The translations under genes were made by a program, and so were the position numbers. This document shows positions 1 through 7,360 of a DNA stretch of 10,409 nt, one piece after another; the stretch's first letter is position 1; each line of letters begins with the position of its first letter. Source of the stretch: CAYOXX01 sp964408025 (GTDB lineage: Bacteria; Acidobacteriota; DATKUA01). The notes below the pieces were generated by a model. That model did not search any database. It had not been told where the DNA came from and was given only the letters and a program-made list of their open reading frames with translations. The stretch spans positions 1 through 10,409 of the forward strand of contig CAYOXX010000104.1 in NCBI GenBank assembly GCA_964408025.1, in the 5' to 3' direction.

Positions 1-1483
1 CTGCGTGCTCAGCGACTTCCAGATGCCGGTCATGGACGGCCTGCAGCTGCTCCAGTCGATTCGCCAGCGGGGCGAGACGGTTCCTTTCATCTTCCTTACC
101 GGGCAAGGCAACGAGGAGATCGCTGCCCAGGCACTGCGGACCGGGGCCGATGACTATTTCACCAAGGAGTGGGGATTCGCCCACTACGAGCGGCTGCTCA
201 ACAGCATCCTCAGGGTTGTGGAGATCCACGGGGAGCGGCAGAAACACCGTCGCGCCGAGCAGGCGCTGCGGGAGAGCGAGGAGCGCTACCGCAACCTCGT
301 CGAGCGCGCCAACGACGGTATCATCCTTATTCAGGATTCACATATCGTATTCGCCAACGAGCGCGTGGCCGAGATGGCTGGCTACAAGGTGGAGGAGCTG
401 ATCGGCAAGCCTTTCACCGATTTCGTTCATGCCGACGAGGTTGCAAGGCTAAACGAGATCCATAAGCGGCGTTTCGCCGGCGAGGATATTCCATCAATAT
501 ACGAGACGAAGTTTCTACGCAAAGATGGCAGCTGCTTCCACGCCGAGGTAAACGCCGGTATGATCACTCACCAAGGTACGCCAACCGATCTTGTGATTAT
601 CCGCGATATCACCGAGCGCAAGCACTCCGAGAAGATGCGCGACTCGATTTACAAGATCTCGGAAGCCGCCGTCAACACAGCAAACCTGCAGGAGCTGTAC
701 AGCTCGATCCACCGGATCGTGGGCGAGCTGATGCCTGCCGAGAACTTCTACATCGCCCTCCACGATCCCGTTCTAGAGCTGCTCAGCTTCCCCTATTTCG
801 TCGACCAGTACGACGACACGCCGGCACCGAATAAAACCGGCAAGGGCCTCACCGAGTACGTCCTGCGCACCGGCCAACCGTTGCTGGCTTTACCCAAGGT
901 GTTCGAGGAACTGGAGGCGAAAGGGGAGGTGGAGCCAATCGGGGCCGATTCGATCGATTGGCTGGGCGTGCCGCTGAAGACTCCGGACAGGACCATCGGC
1001 GTGCTCACAGTCCAGTCCTATACCGAGGGCATCAGGTACGGAGAGGAAGAAAAGAAGATCCTGATGTTCGTCTCCACGCAGGTGGCGATGGCGATCGAGC
1101 GCAAGCAAACCGAGCAGGCTCTTAAGGAGGGCGAAGAGCGCCACCGCAATCTTGTCGAGCGGGCGAACGACGGCATCGCCCTGATTCAGGACTCGATCAT
1201 CAAGTATGCCAACCAGCGCCTCACGGAATTTACCGGCTACAGCCGCGATGAATTAATCGGGACGACAATTACCGACTACGTTCACCCCGACGAGGTTGGG
1301 AAGATCGGTGAACTTTATAAACGGCGAATGGCCGGCGAGGATGTCCCACCGATCTATGAGACTGTGATCAGGCACAAAAAAGGAGCAGAAGTACGCATTG
1401 AGGTCAATGCGGGACTAATCCAGCATCAAGGCAGGCCGGCAGACCTGGTGATCCTTCGCGACATTTCCCAGCGCGGTAAATAA
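1..1483 (+). CDS. Sensory protein REC-PAS-GAF-PAS, 5' end cut by window edge, no output domain
   Basis: This is the C-terminal part of a cytoplasmic two-component-type sensor. The frame is open to the left edge: the first visible GTG (base 5) lies inside the receiver domain and is not the start. Numbering from that codon, the receiver keeps the phospho-acceptor Asp4 in LSDFQMP, the conserved Thr32 (FLTGQG) and Lys54 (YFTKE); the first half, with the acidic pair, is missing. A helical linker rich in Glu and Arg follows. PAS1 is about residues 91-205 and ends in the PAC-like RDITERK. A GAF domain is about 216-365 (ENFYIALHDP, GLTEYVLRTGQ, WLGVPL, FVSTQVAMAIERK). PAS2 is about 376-491. PAS1 and PAS2 are clearly similar, and each follows the same EQAL-x-E-x-EER linker. 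The protein stops at RDISQRGK, straight after PAS2, with no histidine kinase, GGDEF or DNA-binding domain. The next gene is convergent, 26 bases away. Domain calls are firm; the signal sensed and the partner are unknown. Confidence 0.88.
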   Translation, partial: CVLSDFQMPVMDGLQLLQSIRQRGETVPFIFLTGQGNEEIAAQALRTGADDYFTKEWGFAHYERLLNSILRVVEIHGERQKHRRAEQALRESEERYRNLVERANDGIILIQDSHIVFANERVAEMAGYKVEELIGKPFTDFVHADEVARLNEIHKRRFAGEDIPSIYETKFLRKDGSCFHAEVNAGMITHQGTPTDLVIIRDITERKHSEKMRDSIYKISEAAVNTANLQELYSSIHRIVGELMPAENFYIALHDPVLELLSFPYFVDQYDDTPAPNKTGKGLTEYVLRTGQPLLALPKVFEELEAKGEVEPIGADSIDWLGVPLKTPDRTIGVLTVQSYTEGIRYGEEEKKILMFVSTQVAMAIERKQTEQALKEGEERHRNLVERANDGIALIQDSIIKYANQRLTEFTGYSRDELIGTTITDYVHPDEVGKIGELYKRRMAGEDVPPIYETVIRHKKGAEVRIEVNAGLIQHQGRPADLVILRDISQRGK

Positions 1484-1509
1484 CAGCCGCCGAGCTCCTT
1501 CCACAATCC

Positions 1510-2472
1510 CTATGCAGTAGCCGAGAGGCGTCCGAGGTCGGCGTCGACCATCATGCGCACCAGCTCCTCGAAGCTGACGCCTGGCTCCCAGCCCAGTTTT
1601 AAGCGGGCTTTCGCGGCGTCCGCCACCAGGGACTCCACCTCGGCCGGGCGCAGGAAGCGCTCGTCGACGACCACGTGGTCCTGCCAGTCGAGCCCGGCGT
1701 GGTCGAAGGCGAGCTGGCAGAACTCCTTCACGCTGTGCGCCGCGCCCGTGCCGATGACGTAGTCGTCTGGCTCGTCCGCCTGCAGCATCAGCCACATGGC
1801 GCGCACGTAGTCGCCGGCGAAGCCCCAGTCCCGCTTGGCATCGATGTTCCCCAGCCTCAGTTCCTTGGCCATCCCGAGCTTGATGCGGGCGACGCCGTCG
1901 CTGATCTTGCGGGTCACGAACTCGAGGCCGCGCCGCGGCGACTCGTGGTTGAACAGTATGCCGCTGGCGGCGAAGATACCGTAGCTCTCGCGGTAGTTAA
2001 CGGTGATGAAGTGGCCGTAGACCTTGCTCACGCCGTAGGGGCTGCGGGGGTAAAACGGCGTACTCTCGTTTTGCGGCGTCTCGTGCACCTTGCCAAACAT
2101 CTCGCTGCTCGAGGCCTGGTAGAACTTGACGCCCTGGTCCACGGTCCTGATCGCCTCCAGCATCCGCGTCACGCCCAGCGCCGTGAACTCACCGGTCAGT
2201 ATCGGCTGCACCCAGCTGGTCGGCACGAACGACTGCGCCCCCAGGTTGTAGATCTCGGCGGGCCGGATATCCTTGAGCATGTCGATCAGCGAGAGCTGGT
2301 CCAGCAGGTCGGCCTGCACCAGCTCGATCTTGTCGCGCAGGTGGGCGATGCGCTCGAAGTTCTCGGTGCTCGAGCGCCGCACCATGCCGAAAACCTCATA
2401 TTCCTTCTCCAGCAAGAAGTCGGCCAGGTAGGAACCGTCCTGCCCCGTGATGCCGGTTATCAGAGCGCGCAT
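1510..2472 (-). CDS. gmd: GDP-mannose 4,6-dehydratase
   Basis: This cytoplasmic NADP(H)-dependent short-chain dehydrogenase/reductase converts GDP-D-mannose to GDP-4-keto-6-deoxy-D-mannose, the branch point to GDP-fucose, GDP-rhamnose and related sugars for surface glycans. The 320-residue product opens with a Rossmann nucleotide-binding motif, GITGQDG (residues 7-13), then RRSS (32-35), typical of NADP preference in this family. The catalytic set is intact: Ser122 and Glu124 (SSSEMFG), Tyr146 and Lys150 (SPYGVSK), matching Thr132, Glu134, Tyr156 and Lys160 of the E. coli enzyme at a constant offset of 10. The family hallmark FNHESPRRG is also present. The frame extends 10 codons further upstream, but ATG at 2472 is preferred because the Rossmann strand starts there and GAGGGG (minus strand, 2481-2486) lies 8 bases before it. 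At 320 residues it is shorter than the E. coli form (373), as in many bacterial homologues. No GDP-fucose synthase or glycosyltransferase lies within the window, so the final sugar is unknown. Confidence 0.95.
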   Translation of the reverse strand: MRALITGITGQDGSYLADFLLEKEYEVFGMVRRSSTENFERIAHLRDKIELVQADLLDQLSLIDMLKDIRPAEIYNLGAQSFVPTSWVQPILTGEFTALGVTRMLEAIRTVDQGVKFYQASSSEMFGKVHETPQNESTPFYPRSPYGVSKVYGHFITVNYRESYGIFAASGILFNHESPRRGLEFVTRKISDGVARIKLGMAKELRLGNIDAKRDWGFAGDYVRAMWLMLQADEPDDYVIGTGAAHSVKEFCQLAFDHAGLDWQDHVVVDERFLRPAEVESLVADAAKARLKLGWEPGVSFEELVRMMVDADLGRLSATA

Positions 2473-2500
2473 CGTGGTAACCCCTCTGTCTGTCGCCCGC

Positions 2501-2530
2501 ACCTTACATGCCGCTGCCTGCGGTAGTCAA
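2501..2530 (-). promoter_or_regulatory. Possible sigma-70 promoter of gmd
   Basis: On the minus strand, TTGACT (2525-2530) and TAAGGT (2501-2506) are separated by 18 bases, about 30 bases upstream of the gmd start. The -35 matches the consensus at five of six positions. The -10 matches only the three most conserved positions. It would let gmd be transcribed separately from the molybdoenzyme operon 186 bases upstream. Read by eye only. Confidence 0.35.
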
Positions 2531-2612
2531 CGGGAGCCTTGTCGCTCCTTCTCGACTCACCTATTCCGCTTGCCTTCGACGTAGACCACTCCTCGAGGTA
2601 GGCGGTGAGGCC

Positions 2613-2662
2613 TTGAAGCACTAACGCTTACTGAGCCATCAGGCCTGTAGGAAATGCTTCAA
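2613..2662. repeat. 8-bp inverted repeat at the end of xdhC
   Basis: TTGAAGCA (2613-2620) and TGCTTCAA (2655-2662) are perfect inverted copies 34 bases apart. The second copy overlaps the xdhC stop codon (2659-2661). A small hairpin, CTGA-gcca-TCAG (2631-2642), lies inside the loop. No T-run follows in the minus-strand direction, so it is not a standard intrinsic terminator. It may be a folded 3' end of the operon transcript or a chance repeat. The rest of 2473-2658 shows nothing recognisable beyond the possible gmd promoter. Confidence 0.35.
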
Positions 2663-3441
2663 CTCTTGCGGAAAGCACCGACGATCTCTGCGGCTATCGC
2701 CAGTGCGATCTCGGCTGGGCTCTCGGCGCCGATGTCGAGGCCGATCGGCGAATGAACTCGATCGATCTGTTCGCCGCCGACACCCTCGGCGCGCAGGTTG
2801 TCGAAGATCGTCTTGACCTTTTTCTTGCTGCCGATCATGCCGACGTAGCCGGCCTCGGTTTCCAATGCCTGCTTGAGGACCACCTGGTCGAACTTGTGCT
2901 CGGGTGTGATGACAACCACGGCGTCGTTGGGCGAGATCGTCAGCTCGGCGAGGCCGCCGGCGAACGGCTGCACGTGCAGCGCGGCGCCGGGGAAGCGCTC
3001 GCCGCTGGCGAACTCGGGCCGCTCGTCGAGAACTATTGTGTTCCAGCCGAGCAGCGCCAAAATCCGGTGCAGGAAAAAGCCAGTGTGCCCGGCGCCGGCG
3101 ATGACGACGCGCCTCGGGGGATCGATACGCTCCATGAAGACCTCCATCGAGCCGCCGCACAGCGGCCCCTCCTCGCCGGCGGAACCTTCCTGGAAATCGA
3201 GGGTGAGCAGCCGCGAGCCGCCGCGCTTGAGCAACCTCTTTGCCGCCCTGACGACCTCGGCTTCCCGCACGCCGCCGCCGATGGTGCCGCGGATCGAGCC
3301 GTCGGGCAGCACCAGCATCTTGGCGCCCGCCTGCCTGGGGGCCGAGCCGGTGACCGCCACCACGGTGACCATCACCGTCTTGAGGCCCTCGCGGCGCTGC
3401 CTCAACAGCTCGTCGAGCGGGTCGAGTAAGGGATCATCCAT
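2659..3441 (-). CDS. xdhC: XdhC/CoxI-family molybdenum cofactor maturation factor
   Basis: XdhC-family proteins bind molybdenum cofactor, see to its sulfuration together with a cysteine desulfurase, and hand it to the apo-enzyme; they are not subunits of the final enzyme. The 260-residue product has both expected parts. The N-terminal XdhC_CoxI domain carries GSAPRQAGAKMLV (about 32-44), GTIGGG (about 52-57) and CGGSMEVF (about 94-101), including the conserved Cys of the family. The C-terminal Rossmann-like domain carries GAGHTG (about 116-121), LDERPEFAS, YVGMIGSKKK and, near the end, HSPIGLDIGAESPAEIA. It is the last gene of the operon. Its ATG overlaps the end of the cytidylyltransferase gene by 8 bases (ATGGATGA), which suggests translational coupling. 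By analogy with E. coli PaoD, it should serve the enzyme encoded just upstream. Family assignment is firm; the specific partner is inferred from position. Confidence 0.93.
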   Translation of the reverse strand: MDDPLLDPLDELLRQRREGLKTVMVTVVAVTGSAPRQAGAKMLVLPDGSIRGTIGGGVREAEVVRAAKRLLKRGGSRLLTLDFQEGSAGEEGPLCGGSMEVFMERIDPPRRVVIAGAGHTGFFLHRILALLGWNTIVLDERPEFASGERFPGAALHVQPFAGGLAELTISPNDAVVVITPEHKFDQVVLKQALETEAGYVGMIGSKKKVKTIFDNLRAEGVGGEQIDRVHSPIGLDIGAESPAEIALAIAAEIVGAFRKS

Positions 3442-4054
3442 TGCGGTCGCCTTCCATCATCTTCTCGTACTGCTCCGGTGTGTCGATGTCGGCCAGGACG
3501 CCGGGGTCGTCCACCTCGACGGTGTCGACCAGCTCCGGCCTGCCGCGCACGACGAAGCGCGCGCCCTCCTGCAGCGGCGCGGCGAAGAATTCGGCGAAGA
3601 CCGCACGGCCGAAGAGCACCGGGTGGCCTCGGCGGCCCTCGTAAGAGGGGATCACTATCGGCCGCCGCGAGCGGCGAAAGCGCTCGAGCAGCAGGGCCAC
3701 CGTCGACTCCTCCACCAACGGATGGTCTACGAGGAAGACTACTGCCCCCTCCGCCCCTTCCGGCAGCGCCCGCAGGCCGACGCGCAGCGAGCTGAGCTGG
3801 CCCAGCTCCGGGTTCGGATTGCGCACCAGCAGTTTCGCCAGTTGTGGCATCGCCGCCGCGATTTCCTCTAGTTGTTCACCGGCCACGACGCGGACCGGCT
3901 CGAGGCCGGCCCGTTCGGCCACGCCGACAAGCCTCTCTAGAAAGGTCTCGCCGCCCTCGGCGCCCGTCGGCAGGAGCGCCTTGGGCCGGCCCATCCGCTC
4001 CGACGCGCCGGCGGCGAGAATGACGGCGCCTACTGTCGTTCTATGCGAACCCAT
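3434..4054 (-). CDS. mocA: MocA-like molybdenum cofactor cytidylyltransferase
   Basis: This 206-residue MobA-like nucleotidyltransferase is predicted to join CMP from CTP to molybdopterin-Mo, giving the cytosine-dinucleotide form (MCD) used by bacterial xanthine-oxidase-family enzymes. The nucleotide-binding signature LAAGASERMGRPK (residues 13-25) is complete, with the Arg-Met-Gly and Pro-Lys pairs. Further family motifs follow: NPELGQLSSL (about 81-90), VDHPLV (about 109-114, the metal-binding Asp region), RRGHPVLFGR (about 141-150) and DIDTPEQYE near the C-terminus. MobA (GTP-using) and MocA (CTP-using) are close relatives. CTP is favoured here by the LAAG-x-S-x-RMG form and by clustering with XdhC and a molybdo-hydroxylase. 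The gene starts 6 bases after the FAD-subunit stop and overlaps xdhC by 8 bases. No strong ribosome site precedes its ATG, so translation probably depends on coupling. A general nucleotidyltransferase of another pathway is possible but less likely. Confidence 0.85.
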   Translation of the reverse strand: MGSHRTTVGAVILAAGASERMGRPKALLPTGAEGGETFLERLVGVAERAGLEPVRVVAGEQLEEIAAAMPQLAKLLVRNPNPELGQLSSLRVGLRALPEGAEGAVVFLVDHPLVEESTVALLLERFRRSRRPIVIPSYEGRRGHPVLFGRAVFAEFFAAPLQEGARFVVRGRPELVDTVEVDDPGVLADIDTPEQYEKMMEGDRNG

Positions 4055-4060
4055 TGTCCG

Positions 4061-5038
4061 TTAAGCCAGTGCCGTAAGCATCTCCTCCAGCAGGCCCCTG
4101 ACCAAGCGGACCTTGTAGCCGTTCTGCTCCAGCGGCTCGGCGTCCTCGACGGAGGCCTGCGCCGCAGCGGATATCGTCCCGGCGTCGAGCCGGTTCCCGG
4201 TAAGCGCCGCCTCCGCGCCTGCCGCGCGCCAGGGGGCCGGCGCCACGCCGCCGAGCACTATGCGGGCTCGCTCGACACGCCCGCCGGCAAGCCGCAGCGC
4301 TATCGCGGCGCTGGCCAGCGCGAAATCCCAGGCCTGGCGCGCCCTCACTTTGCGGAACGAACTTACTATTTCGCCGGTCGCATCGGGGGGCGGCAGAACG
4401 ATCTCGGAGACGACCTCGTTCGCCTCCAGCACGTTCTCCCGTTCCAGGTTCTGTCCAGGAAGAACAAAGAATGCCTCAGCGGGCACCGCGCGCCGCCCAC
4501 CCGGCCCGGCGATCCCGATCCTCGCTCCCAGTGCAACCAGCGCCGGCGCCGTGTCGGAGGGGTGGACGAAGTAGCAGGGGTCGCCGCCGAAGATGCAGTG
4601 GTACTGGTTCTCGCCGTCGAAGGCGTAGCAGATATCACCGCCCTTCTTGGCGCACTGGAAGTCGCCGCGGAAGTACCAGCAGCGCGGCCGTTGACAGATG
4701 TTGCCGCCTATTGTGCCCTGGTTGCGCAACTGCGGGCTGGCCACCTCGGCGGCCGCCTGGGCCAGGGCCGAGTAGCGGGCTGCGATGCGCTCGTCGGCGG
4801 CGATCTCGGAGATCGTGGTCATTGCGCCGATCCTGAGTCGGCCCTCGGCGGTGCCGGAGATCCCCCTGAGCTCCCTGATCCCGCTGATGCTGACCACCTT
4901 CTCGGCTCCGAAGACGCCGTCGCGGAGGCAGCCGAGCAGGTCAGTGCCGCCTGCGTGGAGCCGGGCGCCGGGCGATGATAGTTCCCTGACTGCAACGTTT
5001 AGCGAATCGGCACGGACATAAGCGAATTTTCCCAACAT
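4061..5038 (-). CDS. Molybdo-flavoenzyme FAD-binding subunit with Cys-rich [4Fe-4S]-type insert
   Basis: This is the medium subunit of a xanthine-oxidase-family enzyme (PaoB/CoxM/XdhB type). It carries FAD and passes electrons between the iron-sulfur clusters and the acceptor. In 325 residues it shows the FAD pyrophosphate motif HAGGTDLL (28-35), the second FAD motif QGTIGGN (107-113) and a C-terminal CO-dehydrogenase flavoprotein domain (SSFRKVRARQAWDFA, and VLGGVAP). Between them lies an insert with six cysteines: Cys115, 120, 129, 137, 148 and 155, ending at VHPSD (158-162). The Cys120/129/137/155 spacing and the RCWYFR and HPSD flanks resemble the segment that holds an extra [4Fe-4S] cluster in E. 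coli PaoB; 4-hydroxybenzoyl-CoA reductase beta subunits carry a comparable insert. Cluster binding is inferred, not seen. The ATG lies 3 bases after the large-subunit stop, with a G-rich ribosome site (GGGGG) overlapping the end of that gene. No signal peptide is present. Confidence 0.9.
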   Translation of the reverse strand: MLGKFAYVRADSLNVAVRELSSPGARLHAGGTDLLGCLRDGVFGAEKVVSISGIRELRGISGTAEGRLRIGAMTTISEIAADERIAARYSALAQAAAEVASPQLRNQGTIGGNICQRPRCWYFRGDFQCAKKGGDICYAFDGENQYHCIFGGDPCYFVHPSDTAPALVALGARIGIAGPGGRRAVPAEAFFVLPGQNLERENVLEANEVVSEIVLPPPDATGEIVSSFRKVRARQAWDFALASAAIALRLAGGRVERARIVLGGVAPAPWRAAGAEAALTGNRLDAGTISAAAQASVEDAEPLEQNGYKVRLVRGLLEEMLTALA

Positions 5039-5041
5039 GCG

Positions 5042-7357
5042 TTACCCCCTATCCCTTTCTGCAAGCAGTTGGTTGATCTTCTGCGTGTTGATCGGCGCCT
5101 CGGTGGGGCGGATGCCGATGGCGTTGTAGATGGCGTTGGCGATTGCCGCGCCGGTGGGAATTACCGGCGGCTCGCCTAGGCCCTTGGCGCCGATGTTGTT
5201 GCACTCGGTGTCGCCGGGGTCGATGGCGACCACCTGGTGATCGGGCGGCACGTCGAGGGCTGTGGGGATTTTGTAATCGTGCCCGTTGGCGCTGACTACC
5301 CTGCCGGTTTGTCGGTCCACTACTCGGTGCTCGGTCATCCCGAAGCCGACCCCCTGCGTCATGCCGCCGAAGACCTGGTTGTCGTAGGTGAGACGATTGA
5401 TCACCTTGCCGCTCTCGTGGGCCCCGAGCAGGCGCAGCAGCCGGACCTCACCGGTCCGGGTGTTGACCTCGACCTCAGCGAACTGTGCGCCGAAGGGCTG
5501 GATCACCTTGCCCTCGGGGTTGGGGCCGCGGTAGCCGACACCGACGATATCCAGGCGCCTGTGACCCTGGATAATCTGGGCAATCGGCATTCTCCTCTCA
5601 GGATCGCTGCGGCTGACCACGGCGTTATCGCGCACTTCCAGATCCTCTACTGCCGTCTCGAGATCCTCGGCCGCCATCTCCAACAGTTGGCGCTTGCAGT
5701 CAGCGGCCGCCAGCCGTACCGTGGGCCCCATGCCCGGCAGCGTCTGGCTGCCGCCGCTAGAGTAGTGGAACGGCGTGTTGGCTGTGTCGGCGTTCTCGAT
5801 GCGGATTCTATCCAGCGAAACACCCAGCTCCTCGGATACGATCATCGAAGCGATCGTCTTCGTGCCGGTGCCGAGGTCGCTGGCCCCGGTCCTGATCAGG
5901 ACGCTGCCGTCGACGAATAGCTTCACCGTAGCCGTCGAGGGCGGGCCGCCGCTGCCCCAAGCCCAGACGCCGGCGGCGACGCCGACACCGCGCTGGATAT
6001 GCCCGTCGCCGGAGCCGGCATCTCTCACTTGCCGCCATCCGAAGGCGCCCGCACCCTCCTCGAGGCACTGCCGCAAGCCTGTGCTGGTGTATGGCTGCCG
6101 GTCCTCGGTGATCTGGCTGAAGTCGGGGATATTCCTGAGGCGCAGCTCAACCGGATCGATATCGATCGCCTCGGCGAGCGCATCGATCATCTGCTCCAGA
6201 GCGAACGAGCCCTGGGGGCATCCGGGAGCCCGCATCGCGCGCGCCCGCCCGATATTCGTATAGGCAAAATGCTCCTCGACTTCGACGTTCGGGCAGAGAT
6301 ACAGCTCCCCGACCTGGAAGCCGACGCGGTTCTGATAGGAGTAAGCCCCGCCCGAACCGATATTGTCGAGCCGCAGGGCGGTGAGCGTCCCGTCCCGCTT
6401 GACGCCCGCTTTGATCGTCATACTGGCGCCGGGCCTGTTGCCTTCGCTTAGGTAAGTCTCCTCGCGGGTCAGGAAAAGCTTGACCGGCCGCGCCGTTGCC
6501 CTGGCCAGCAGCGCTGCCATCACCGTGTACTTGCCTGTATCCAGCTTGCTGCCGAAGCCGCCGCCTATGTAGTGGCCGATCACGCGCACCCTGTTCATCG
6601 GCAACCTGAAGGCCCTGGCCAGGTCGAAGGCGACCGCATAGACCCCTTGGGTGGAGTCCCATACGGTCAGCTTGTCGCCGTCCCACTTGGCGACGGAGCC
6701 GAACGATTCCATGGGAACGTGGATGTGGGTTCCGACGGTGAAGGTCTCCTCCAGCACCACGTCGGCCTCGGCGAAGCCGGCCTCGACGTCGCCCCTGCTG
6801 TAACGGTAGGGATCTCCATCGCGGTTTCCGCCCTCGTGGACGGGGGGCGCTTCGGGCCTGAGAGCATCCTCGGCGTCGACGACGAACGGCAGCTCCTCAT
6901 ATTCCACTTCTATCGCACGAGCGGCATCCCAGGCCTGATAGGGGGTCTCGGCGGCGACCGCCGCCACCTCCTCGCCGGCGTAGCGGCAGTGGGGATCGAG
7001 AAGCATCGACTGCGGGTTCTCGCGTCCGTACCACGGGATGTCGGCACCGGGCGAGGAGCCGGTCAGGACCGCGTGCACGCCCGGCATGCGCTCGGCCGCG
7101 GCGGTGTTGACGCTCACCACCCTGGCGTGGGCGTGCGGGCAGCGGAGGATCGCTGCGTAGAGCATCCCGGGAAGCCAGACGTCGTAGGTATAGACAGCCG
7201 AGCCAGAAACGCGCTCGTAGGCGTCGACACGCGGTTGCCGTTGACCTACCAGAGTCGTTTCGGTCCAGGCCCGCAGTTCCCGATCAGGCTGCGGCGTCTC
7301 CGGTAGGGGTCCCTCGATCCAGTAGGCCCCGCGGCCCTCTTCTTTGCGCTTGCTCAC
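5042..7357 (-). CDS. Molybdopterin-binding catalytic subunit, xanthine dehydrogenase/aldehyde oxidase family
   Basis: This is the 771-residue catalytic subunit, which binds the molybdenum cofactor and hydroxylates its substrate with oxygen from water. After a hydrophilic N-terminus of about 40 residues comes the aldehyde oxidase/xanthine dehydrogenase a/b hammerhead domain (YERVSGSAVYTYD, PGMLYAAILRCPHAHARV). The two molybdopterin-binding regions follow, with GGGFGSK (about 264-270), RAMRAPGCPQGSFALEQ (about 370-386), GASDLGTGTKT (about 485-495) and KGLGEPPVIPTGAA. In the last motif Glu729 sits where the family's catalytic Glu is found (GEPP, as in xanthine dehydrogenase). The CO-dehydrogenase loop AYRCSFR is absent, so this is not a form I CO dehydrogenase. 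There is no signal peptide; export would ride on the Tat signal of the small subunit. The start is GTG (7355-7357), 3 bases after the small-subunit stop, with GGGGAGG ending 6 bases before it. The substrate is unknown; aldehydes, purines or aromatic compounds are all possible. Confidence 0.95.
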   Translation of the reverse strand: MSKRKEEGRGAYWIEGPLPETPQPDRELRAWTETTLVGQRQPRVDAYERVSGSAVYTYDVWLPGMLYAAILRCPHAHARVVSVNTAAAERMPGVHAVLTGSSPGADIPWYGRENPQSMLLDPHCRYAGEEVAAVAAETPYQAWDAARAIEVEYEELPFVVDAEDALRPEAPPVHEGGNRDGDPYRYSRGDVEAGFAEADVVLEETFTVGTHIHVPMESFGSVAKWDGDKLTVWDSTQGVYAVAFDLARAFRLPMNRVRVIGHYIGGGFGSKLDTGKYTVMAALLARATARPVKLFLTREETYLSEGNRPGASMTIKAGVKRDGTLTALRLDNIGSGGAYSYQNRVGFQVGELYLCPNVEVEEHFAYTNIGRARAMRAPGCPQGSFALEQMIDALAEAIDIDPVELRLRNIPDFSQITEDRQPYTSTGLRQCLEEGAGAFGWRQVRDAGSGDGHIQRGVGVAAGVWAWGSGGPPSTATVKLFVDGSVLIRTGASDLGTGTKTIASMIVSEELGVSLDRIRIENADTANTPFHYSSGGSQTLPGMGPTVRLAAADCKRQLLEMAAEDLETAVEDLEVRDNAVVSRSDPERRMPIAQIIQGHRRLDIVGVGYRGPNPEGKVIQPFGAQFAEVEVNTRTGEVRLLRLLGAHESGKVINRLTYDNQVFGGMTQGVGFGMTEHRVVDRQTGRVVSANGHDYKIPTALDVPPDHQVVAIDPGDTECNNIGAKGLGEPPVIPTGAAIANAIYNAIGIRPTEAPINTQKINQLLAERDRG

Positions 7358-7360
7358 GGC

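Noticed and set aside
1675..2526. Plus-strand open frame of 283 codons opposite gmd
   Set aside because: It is antisense to a gene with complete family motifs. Its translation is low-complexity (Val, Leu, Ala, His, Gly) with no recognisable domain, as expected from the third-position GC bias of the real gene.
2752..3871. Two long plus-strand frames opposite xdhC and mocA
   Set aside because: They overlap each other and well-supported minus-strand genes. The compositions are Arg/Pro/Ser- or Ala/Gly-rich without motifs, and no ribosome site supports them.
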